Below are positions 25,103-64,000 of a DNA stretch of 64,000 nucleotides, one piece after another. The translations under genes were made by a program, and so were the position numbers. How positions within the stretch are numbered: the first letter of the stretch is position 1; the number at the start of each line of letters is the position of its first letter. The notes under the pieces were generated by a model, which was not told the origin of the DNA, made no database searches, and was given only the letters and a program-made list of their open reading frames with translations. Source of the DNA: Anoplopoma fimbria (taxonomy: Eukaryota; Chordata; Actinopteri; Perciformes; Anoplopomatidae). The stretch spans positions 7,766,787 to 7,830,786 of the forward strand of contig NC_072470.1 in NCBI RefSeq assembly GCF_027596085.1, written 5' to 3'.

Positions 25103-25999
25103 GGTTTTCTCCCTTAAATATAGTTTAAATCACCTAAAACATGTAGTTTTCACTTTACAGAGGCTACAATTTCACTGATGATGTGTGTTAATTGGCTTAT
25201 TAAAGATGAAAGCGCAGTTATGGACTGCAAATGTCCCTTCATTACCCCTCAAAGAAGAACACAATGTAACGAAATGAACCCCCGCGACGTGACGAACAAA
25301 ATGGGCTTTTGTTGGATGGAGGGAAGAAGAAGCCCTCTGAGCTCCAGGCCGCTGTCATCAAATCTATCCTATTCATATTACACGCGAAGCAACAGGGACA
25401 TCATTTGCATGTTTATTAAATATAAAGCCACCGAGCTATGTGAAAAGGAAAAAACAACAACAACAAACAACAACAAAGGTCTATTTCTATTTTTAGTAAA
25501 CCACTTGCTGTCTGTAAATGGGATTGATTACAAGCAGTAGACGCATCTGGCGAGGACACGCCCAGACCCAGTCAGACCCATTCAGACCCATTCAGGGGCT
25601 CATGGTGGAACTTGTTGTAACCCAAATGCATATATATATATAGTTTTTAACCTATTTAACATTTGATAATGTGACCTTAAGGCACTCAAGTAGTATTATA
25701 ATAAGTAATATGGTTATTACTTAGTTTTTGGGGAGGGGACGCAGAGACGCACACCAGCGACATGGCGTCATCTGCGGCTGGTTCTGACTAATTAAGGTAA
25801 TGTCCGACACCTGTCGACTCTTCATTCCTGTTTTTATGTATTTTTAATTAGCATTATAAGCTTATTAACCACACACTGTGACGTCAGCGTCTATATGTAG
25901 CCGTTAATTGTTAGGGGAAACACACATGTCGTGGTTAGACACATTTCTAATGCCTCATGGGTATTAGGTAGGTTTTCCCATTCGTCTGTTTTTTTTTTC

Positions 26000-26051
26000 C
26001 TCCTCCTCCTCCTCCTCCTCCTCCTCTTCTTCTTCTTCTCCTCCTCCTCCT
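26000..26051 (+). repeat. (TCC)n/(TTC)n tract
   Basis: Pyrimidine triplet repeat that abuts the RE1-like site at 26050. Confidence 0.9.
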
Positions 26052-26070
26052 AAGCACCATGGACAGCAGC
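26050..26070 (+). promoter_or_regulatory. RE1/NRSE-like REST site
   Basis: TAAGCACCATGGACAGC contains both REST half-sites, AGCACC and GGACAGC, with the canonical 2-base gap; 16 of 21 positions fit the RE1 consensus by my count. REST silencing through RE1 was first described for the mammalian Nav1.2 gene. The site lies 1.2 kb downstream of the candidate first exon and 5.6 kb upstream of the scn start codon. Confidence 0.5.
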
Positions 26071-26356
26071 GCCCTTCTGACACCATGTCAGCTGCAGTTT
26101 AGATCGTGTTTGTTGTTGTCTGGTGCTGAGGCAGGTTTCCACTCACTCGTTGGGGGGGTTTTGTTTCTCTGAAGCAGCTGCTCCACATCTTTGGCACCGT
26201 GGAAAAGTCAAACATCTGTCCGTGAGAAGAAGAGGGAGCTTGTGATTGAGCTTAAAGGAGGCAGTACTGCTGGATGTGTGGACCTGTGGTGATAGGTACG
26301 TTTTAAAGGACAGGTTTGTAAATGATAAAACAATACTCATGTCCCCACGTGTATGT

Positions 26357-26500
26357 TAAAGATAAGATAAGATAAGATAAGATGATCCTTTGTTAGTCCC
26401 GCAGCGGGGACATTTACAGGATTACAGCAGCATAGATATAGTGCAAACAAGAGACAAAAAAAGTATTATAAATAAGCAATAAAAACAGTAAAGCATCCAC
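26357..26500 (-). mobile_element. Non-LTR retroelement 3' end remnant
   Basis: (GATAA)n at 26358-26382 followed by GATCCTTTGTTAGTCCCGCA, GCGGGGACATTTACAGGATT and GTGCAAACAAGAGAC. This layout is typical of a fish LINE/SINE 3' end in reverse orientation. No open frame. Confidence 0.5.
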
Positions 26501-26705
26501 AATGACTGAACTATTATATATACAGACAGATGACTGTTATAACTATAATTGCACAAACAACATTTGTTTGCTTGGAATCTTCTGTCATTGAGCGGAAGCT
26601 AGAATGACACAAATCAAGTGATCATCATCTTATATTGTTATAGACATTTGTGGCGCAACTTCCAGACAGTGGAGCTTTGCTCGAGGAATAGTGGGGAAAC
26701 AATTA

Positions 26706-26915
26706 TTTTCATCCGTTTCATTCATAATCGAGTTAGTTGTTTGTTCTATAAAATGTCCGAAAATGGTTGGAAAATGTCCACAATTCCAAGATATCTTATT
26801 AACTGTCACAGTAGAGGAAATAAAGCAGAAAATATTATCATTTATGAAGCTGGAATCAGAGAAATTTGGTCCGTTATCAAAATTGTTTTCAATTCATTTA
26901 ATAGTGGACGTCGGT
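26706..26915 (+). repeat. TCGATTA-type dispersed repeat, copy A
   Basis: It contains TTGTTTGTTCTATAAAATGT, GAAAATATTATCATTTATGA and AGCTGGAATCAGAGAAATTT. The same layout is seen near 41.05-41.30 kb and 59.70-59.89 kb. Confidence 0.6.
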
Positions 26916-28507
26916 TTGATTAATATGCAGTTCTACACGCCTAATTGGTCTTCAATGGGCTGCTGAAGCATCATGGTAGCTTATTTTCTGGCCATCAGTG
27001 AGAACTGAAACATTCGAACCGCATCAGGGAGTGATCTTGTCATGGCCACTAAAGACACAGCAACCCCCCCAACATAACTGCTTAAATGCACATGGACAAT
27101 GTAAATGTGAGGCTATCCTTTAGCTGCCGGTCCACCGTACTGAGGGAGGCTATCATGCAGAAGCTCGTGAATGTTGTTCTATCTTGCAGCTATTAGAAAA
27201 CAAGACTGCAGTAAATTATTCTCCATTTTGCAAAGGTCTTAAGATCTGTCAGCAACAACGTCAGTGTTCAAAAGCCTTTGAAATATCTGAGATCTTCTTT
27301 TGACCACGCTGATAGCCGAGATCAGAGGCACCGGTGTGGATGTTGGGCCTACGGGCTCCATCAGGAATCACAACCGCCCCCCCCCCACCCGCCACCACCA
27401 CCACCGCCACCCAGCAGCAGACAAGCTGTCAGGCCACACATCATAACACTGGGTCCCGGGGCAGTCGTTGAGTCACAAGCAGATGTGTTTCATGAGCGTC
27501 GTCTCCCCCTCCCAACGGGAGAGGCTACTATTAATTCACAGTTTACGCCTGATGAATTCTCAGAAACACATCATTTGCCGGCTAGGTTGGCTTTCTAATG
27601 AGCCTCCACTCCAGTTTTAATGGGTGCTATGATTGGCCGACTGGAGTTCATGAGCCATGTCACTAATGTATTGTGTTTTTCTCATCAAGAAATGGTTCAA
27701 ATCAGCCGTTAATCATGCATGTTATGGCTCAAAAATACATAGTTGTTTTTAGGACCAAAAAAAGCTTGTGAGAGTGTTTCCATTTTTGGAATAATTACAG
27801 TTGATATCTGTCTATTTACTAGCCAGGAGATGGTTAGCTTAAAGACTGGAAACAGCTATCTTGGCTCTTTCAGGGTAACAAACAGAGACGTAACGTGTTG
27901 ATTAGTGAGCTTGAGAGGTGTTGGTAGTAGGAGTATTGTTTTTCGCTCCACTGTCATCAGTGGTGAGGCCACATTGGCTTCATGAAATCAAAGCTCATTT
28001 CCCCCTGGACAAAAAGCCCACAACATCTGGCTTTTGTGGGGGGAGGGGGGAGGTTCGATCGGCTTGGAACCATGACACCCTGGTGGACACGCTCATTTTC
28101 ACCCATTTTACGGCGAGATGCAATGATGCATGTTCAACGGGGATTTGGGCATAACGTACACAACACTAATATGCTCTCCTCAAAGCCACCAGACTCATCA
28201 AAACCGCCTTGGTTAGTCTTTCCACTGTTCCAACAATCACCAACTCTGGTTTAGTCAAAATAATTGATTTACCACGTTAGATGTGAACTGAAACAGCTGT
28301 TATATGCTCTCCTCAACGCCACCAGACTCAATTGGCAGCTCAAGTCGTTTCACCTCGCTGATCCTTATGAAAGAAATTTCATTCAAACTCGACAGAAACA
28401 AAAGGAAGAGGACGCAGTGTTCCAGACTTCCCCCTTTGAGTCGCTTGCTACCAAGTCACAGGCTGAATTTCAAAATAGCTAAGAATTGTCTCTTGCTCTA
28501 CCTCTGC

Positions 28508-28531
28508 TTTTTTTTTTTTTTTTTTTTTTTT
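28508..28531 (-). repeat. Poly(T) tract (24)
   Basis: Uninterrupted run of about 24 T. Confidence 0.95.
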
Positions 28532-29387
28532 AAATTGAAAGAAAAATAGGTTGTAGATTGCGCGCCGTTCCTCCATTTTCCCTTTGTTAAAAGGAAGACT
28601 CAAGGTGACATCACTTTAGAGACTCTGCCAGAGGGGCAGGCTCCTGTTTTCTGGGCCACGACTGCGTCCCGCGAGGAACAAAACCCACCTTGGAGGCTGA
28701 TTATGGCTCACCAGAGCTTTTTTTAGAACAATCTTGTTTGTGGGGCTTCCCGCTATTTCCCGTGGGACCATGATGAGCCTTTAGGCGTGAAGGGTGGTAG
28801 ATGGTTTACAGGGGGAAATCTGATGATGGTGCAGAAAAAGGGGGGAAAAAAATAAATAATTACTATCAACTACATTTGTTTCTATACTGAAATCAGTTAA
28901 TTATTTTCTTATTTGAGGCCATCGATTAAATAATTATGCCATTGAAGGACGGACAGATGGATTTTACCCCCCTTAAACTACTTTTTCCATGAGTCCATTC
29001 AGATAAATAAATGGGGCCAAATGTACACTCCCCTGAGAGTCTTTTGCTTTGCTTTTTCTCCTGCAGTCATTTTCTGTGCCCTTGTGAATCAGCTGAGGGC
29101 GTGCCGCCAACGTCAGACCCCCCCTTGTTTGCCACCTCTCCAAAATCCTCCACCCAACCTACTACCTCTCACCGCTCTAAATGACACATTCTACACAGAG
29201 GTCACCGGGACACACGGCATCAATAATCTTTTTCGATTCCCCTTCACAGAATAGGTGGTTAAGCCCACATGATGGTTCTGATGTCAATTATTTTGTCGTC
29301 AGTCAGCGGTTATGAAACAGCTTTTGTGTTATGCAGTAAGGCACTCAAATTGGTAGTAGCCACTCAGAACCATTTGCATGTGAAATG

Positions 29388-29393
29388 TATATA

Positions 29394-29436
<43 letters not shown>
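29388..29436. repeat. (AT)n/(GT)n microsatellite
   Basis: AT units with one GT break, turning into GTGTGT at the right. Confidence 0.9.
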
Positions 29437-29561
29437 ATATTTTTATGTGTATATTTTTTTTACTTCTGCAGCCTCTCAAATTCATTTCTGTTAGTTATGT
29501 CCATATCTTTGTGTCATAACTAGTCACCTAATATCTATTTATAGTAAGAAGATAGTAAGCC

Positions 29562-30150
29562 AGGGGTGTAACGGTTCGGTTTAGGAGTCATGCTTCACCT
29601 CGAGTTCAGTACAGTGGAAAAAAACCAAATGACTTTTATTTTATTTTGAGCAGACAAGTGTCAAAGAGAGAATAAATACTCTATAAGGTAACATTTTGCC
29701 CAGTGACAATTTGGGTAAATAATTCTTCCGTAAAAAAACTAAATAAAACTAAACAGTTTCCTAAAATGCAACAGGTCACTATAGGCTTTAACACTGAAAA
29801 ACATCTTGTATTCTATGACAATGAAACTGCTTGAAAGCACCAGATTTGGGCCCCCGGTTGCTTTTTACTCGTCCTTGTGATCGACACGTCGAGTAGATTC
29901 CGTCAAACGTGCGTTAGCATGTTGAATGTTTTCGTATTAACGTCCCTCACAACGGTGGACCAACGCCACCCCACCTCCCTCCTCTCACACACTACTCTCT
30001 CTTTCTCCGTCTTCAGTTCTGGCCATTCATTTGCGCTGGTGTTTTTCTAACTTCAGCAAATGTTGCTAACCACGTACAGTTCAGGGGTTTTAGCAGGGAA
30101 CTTGTGCTTTGGTTCAAACCTTTGGTTCGTGCATCGATGTACTATGTATT
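29562..30150. mobile_element. Possible hAT-type non-autonomous element
   Basis: It begins CCAGGGGTGTAACGGTTCGG, the end sequence common to many fish hAT-like elements. A matching right end is not clean, so the limits are uncertain. Confidence 0.35.
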
Positions 30151-30309
30151 ATGCGTGCAGTGGACCTTGACCCCTGTACAGTGACTGTTCTATAGGAATA
30201 AGGTGGCATCCTCTGGTTCTGCCAATTGAAGCCAATGCGTAAGGGTCTTAACACTGCCATTGCCTCTACTGACCAGCAGGGGGCGGCTCCTTTGGTTGCA
30301 AAAAGACGT

Positions 30310-30650
30310 CTGGTTGTATAGATGTCTATGAGAAAATGACTCCACTTCTCACTTGATTTATTCCCTCAGTAAACATTGTAAACATGAGTTTATGGTCTCA
30401 ATCTCTAGTTTCAAGTCTTCTTCAATACATCATGATGTTCATTTAGTAAATTGACAGGTTGTTGCAAATACCAGAGCCGTATACTGCGTCTCTTCGTCAC
30501 TCCACCGCATTCCAAATATGGTAACTTCTCTTCATTGGTTGCGAAAAAAACAACATGGTGACGGCTATAATTCAAGATGGCGACGGGGAAATCGCCGAAC
30601 TCGAGGCTTCAGAACGGCAGTCCACGAACTAATGGGTGACGTCACCATGA
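30310..30650 (-). repeat. Dispersed repeat, copy 2 (inverted)
   Basis: The reverse complement of the 3.9-kb copy, with small indels. It also carries the flank GACCAGCAGGGGGCG that the 54.5-kb copy shares as CCCCCTGCTGGTC. Confidence 0.8.
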
Positions 30651-31314
30651 CTATGTCCACTTCTTATCTACAGTCTGTGGTACGACTACACTAACGGTTA
30701 TAGCCGTTCACACATCCCAGGTCATATTTCTTTTTTTCAGCCACTTTTAAACATTTAAAAACGTTGGTCTCATGCTTGACTGATAGCCTGAGTCACATCT
30801 ATGTAGACGTCACACAGCAATCTTACCAGGTCGCACCTAGTAACTATTGCGTAACACTGTCAAGTGTCAACATAGCACAGGTCCATCACTGACGCGGCCT
30901 GTGAAACAACAGAAAATATTCTCCTCACCTCATAGCACCACTTCCTCTCTCCAAATATCCAACAAGCTTTTTGGCTCTTTCCGTAAATGTTCTCCAATAA
31001 AATCACTTGATGAAATCTGTCAGATGAACTTAGTGCCCATTTTCAGGCTGGGAATATGTTGCATTACTGGCTACATCTAGCCCCAGTTTGTGCCTCTCAT
31101 GTTTTATAATTACATTACTTTCACATGTATGAAATTTTATGAAAAAAAATAATACTTGATGTAGTGCTGTTCTAAAGGTATTTCCAGGGTACTTAAATAT
31201 TCTACAAACAATCTACATGAAAAAATATACAGTCAGCTGCCGGATAAAAAAAATATTTTTAACCAGTTTCTCAAGTTATGACTGTGTTCCTGAACCAAAA
31301 TATTTGAAAGACAC

Positions 31315-31349
<35 letters not shown>

Positions 31350-31350
31350 T
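31315..31350 (+). repeat. (AT)n(AC)n compound microsatellite
   Basis: AT units followed by AC units, about 350 bp upstream of the first coding scn exon. Confidence 0.9.
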
Positions 31351-31697
31351 CTATTCACTGCTATTTTCTTTTTCTTTTTCAGAATAGCAGTAAATGTTGT
31401 TAAATGACCTTCTGTTTATTTTCAAAGACACCCTGGTTATTTCTTTTTGGGAAAATTGGAACGCTCTGCGCAGTGACTGTGATGTAATGGCGATACACGA
31501 GAGTCACAAATTAGGGCCGTTAAAGGTAAATCATTCGCCCAGAGGCAGATAACCCCCACAGGTAAATGTACCGACTGTTTCCTGAAGCCCGACCGTGACC
31601 GCTGACCCATTCCCCCCCCCTCCCCCATTCCCCTCTCGCCGCAGCCTCCTGCCCCAGCTGAGCCCTTCGCTGCCCTCTGAAGGAGCAGGATGACAAG

Positions 31698-61787
<30,090 letters not shown>

Positions 61788-62480
61788 ACTTTTAAAAATA
61801 AATAGGAACAAAAAAAATAATAATGCATCAGAGACTCGAAGGAAATTTGTTTACAGCTTCTAAAGAGGGGTAGATAGATGTACGCTTGTGTGTTGATCGT
61901 CATGGGATGAGGAGGACTATGGGGGCCTGGAATGGGAGCGTGTTTATGTCATATGTGAATACGTGGGGTCTCATCAGAGACGAAACAATCGGAGACAAAC
62001 GGTCCAGCAGACACTGCCAGAGATGGACTGGAACACGGGAAAAGCCTCTCCGCAAAACGCTTGTGATTTTCCTATTGGTTGTTGTTACTATCTGACACAC
62101 TTGAGTGTACTGTTAAGTTGTCTGTAGCTAGTGCTGCTGCTACTACTATAAATCCAGTGTCTTGAATTTAACGATCGCTGTATCACTAAACAAAGTACTC
62201 TGCGTTTTGTTTTTTTTGGGTTACAAGGTTTCTTTTTTTACGAGAAAGAATGTTTTATACTTTTCTTTGTGTTTTTACTGTGAGAATGTGTCCACTGCTT
62301 TATCTGTTGTAAAATCATATACCAAGCTGAAACATACTGCTGAGGTGCAATGAACAAATACATTGATTTCAGGGCCATCAGTGATTGTTGAAATCTGTAT
62401 TGTGCTTCTGCCCCCTCCCCATTTCAACAGAAGAAACAAGTCCCTGATTACAGAGAAGCTGAATGTATGCAAGGAATGAG
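61788..62480 (+). other. scn1laa/scn1lab: scn 3' UTR (extent unknown)
   Basis: AT-rich sequence follows the stop. AATAAA at 61797-61802 is very close to the stop and another lies at 62767, so the true cleavage site cannot be set. Neuronal Nav 3' UTRs are often long. Confidence 0.5.
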
Positions 62481-64000
62481 ACATTTAAAGAAACTGTTTG
62501 ACATTTTGGGGGATATTCTTAGTTGCTTAACTTATAACAAAGACTGGAAACAGGGGTAACCAGCGAGCCTAATTCACTCAACAACCCTCCCACCTGCATC
62601 TCACTCGGCTCCCTTATGAACACTTAAATCTGGAGCTTGGAGCATCCACAGAGTTTGCTGCAATATTCTCCGAAACACCAGGGGGCGCACAAACAAATCA
62701 TTCAGTGAAGAAGCAGGAAGTCAACAGACCAAACATGCAACTCCTCAATGCTTAGGAGGAATTGTAATAAACTCACATGTCATTAACATACTTCATCACC
62801 TCTACGCAAACATTTGGAACAACAAATGTATTTTAATGAAATTACGATTGAAAGGTGGAATATCTTGTAAGAAATTGATTTGGCTGGAAATATATTTACT
62901 AAAATGTAGATTGGTAAGATCTCCTGTTTTAAAGCATTTAACAACCAATTGGATGTCTTTTTAAATATAATTTCTTATTTTACTTCTTAATTTAAGTTAT
63001 TTGCTTTTTGTCATATCTGAAAAGCCTGACAACTTCGCGCTTTACGCTAAATATTTTTGGCTTGCGCACTACGGCGACTGTAAAGATAGCGGCAGCTTCC
63101 CTCGTTACATGTCTTTTCAAAAGAAACAAACTGCTGCGTTCACAGTAAACGTACAGTTGCCGTCCATTACATGGATACAGGTTTAGGCAACAAAATGACG
63201 AGGTTAGGGTTAGGAAAAGATCATGGTTTGGGTTAAAATAAGTATGTTTTGTTACGTAAAATAGCTATGCTTGGCGAGTCAAGAAGTTGCGTACCAAAAC
63301 TATGGTAAATGAAGTCAATCTTGACTTGGTCCCATACAGGACACCAACCGCAGTTTACCACCCAACATCCTATTGGAAGTGTCGCGATTTGAAGAGTTGG
63401 GTGTGAGAACAGGTCGGTCTATTACCTGCAGTACAACACAGGTCATACGGATGCTGTGTTGGGGTATTAGACCTGACAAACACAGCTGGGCATAACAGGC
63501 CTCATTTCACAGCAGACATTATGGCACGTCAGAGCAGCTAAAGCACAGGTGGAATTGATGAGATTAAAATCGACGGCGTTGCATTGCTGGCTCACAGTCA
63601 TGTCTAACTGGCACACTACCGAGACAGCGTCAACGAAATGCGTTTCACCTTTGCTTTGCCTGCTACCACAAGTGAAAACGTCTGCTGTGAAAAAGGTTTG
63701 ACACACACTTCTACTACATCTGTTGACCAAACCAATATATAATACTATACTACTATAGATGGAGTGAACCAGGCTAGCTGATAAACTAACCGTTGCTATT
63801 AGCTAGCGCATAAAAGCAAAGAAGTCTCTTTCCCTAAAATGTCAAAAATACGCCCGTTTTATCCATATTGCAGTGTCTCCTATAACACATTTGTTCCCCC
63901 GTTTATCCTCCCAGAGCTCTTGTAAAGAAAAGAAAAGTAGTGAAATATAAAAACAAATCTTTCTAACTCTCCTCAAGCTCCAACATGACGATATATCACA
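62481..64000. other. 3' flank, no gene recognised
   Basis: AT-rich sequence with fragments of dispersed fish repeats: a CTAAGCTA-family end near 62.49-62.55 kb, a GGTTAGGGTTAGG-containing stretch near 63.2 kb, and GGCTAGCTGATAAACTAAC near 63.77 kb. No coding exon seen. Confidence 0.55.

Larger units (their letters stand above)
24863..31644. other. Interval between candidate scn 5' exon and first coding exon
   Basis: It probably corresponds to the first intron of the channel gene. It contains the RE1-like site, several simple repeats, a non-LTR tail at 26.36 kb, a TCGATTA-type repeat at 26.7 kb, a possible hAT-type remnant at 29.56 kb and an inverted copy of the 3.9-kb repeat at 30.3 kb. No coding exon recognised. 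Confidence 0.5.

Noticed and set aside
27278..27598. 106-codon open frame with a run of prolines
   Set aside because: The prolines come from a C-rich simple sequence; there is no homology or splice pattern.

Overview
The window is from a ray-finned (teleost) fish genome. It has compact vertebrate GT-AG gene structures, fish-type dispersed repeats (a tRNA-derived SINE with the widespread 'TTTGGATAAAAG...' tail, Tc1-type and foldback MITEs) and many AT, CA and GA microsatellites. Two protein-coding genes are well supported; no bacterial or viral system is present.

Layout: (1) 1-11,952: AT-rich non-coding DNA with dispersed repeats, a GC-rich block at about 262-540 and a CCAAT/GC-box block at about 7,480-7,740. 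(2) 11,953-18,855, minus strand: a cordon-bleu-like gene (cobll1). Eight coding exons are recognised, covering the start codon, the COBL domain, two KRRAP motifs and a large acidic/proline-rich exon. That exon has an apparent +1 frameshift near its 3' end, and I could not find a WH2 domain downstream. (3) 18.9-31.6 kb: the head-to-head interval between the two genes. It holds a possible cobll1 5' exon, a minisatellite, a TATA/GC-box/ETS promoter candidate with a possible 5' UTR exon (24.6-24.86 kb) and an RE1/NRSE-like site (26.05 kb). (4) 31,698-61,787, plus strand: a complete voltage-gated sodium channel alpha-subunit gene of the Nav1.1/1.2/1.3 type (scn1laa or scn1lab). All 26 coding exon positions were placed; their lengths sum to 6,084 nt including the stop, an intact frame for 2,027 residues. 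(5) 61.8-64 kb: 3' UTR and non-coding DNA.

The cobll1-scn neighbourhood matches the vertebrate COBLL1/SCN2A-SCN3A region (human 2q24), with no slc38a11 exons recognised between them. The two genes are not known to act together: the channel carries neuronal sodium current, while COBLL1 is a cytoplasmic actin-associated protein.

Most notable: the domain IV selectivity-filter residue reads Gly (GGC) instead of the Ala of the vertebrate DEKA ring. The mutually exclusive exon 5 pair carries His209/Asp209 rather than the mammalian Asn/Asp switch. The channel gene keeps both kinds of AT-AC intron: a U12-type intron 2 and a U2-type (ATAAGT) intron 23. It also has one GC-AG intron and a G-quadruplex-like run inside coding exon 16.
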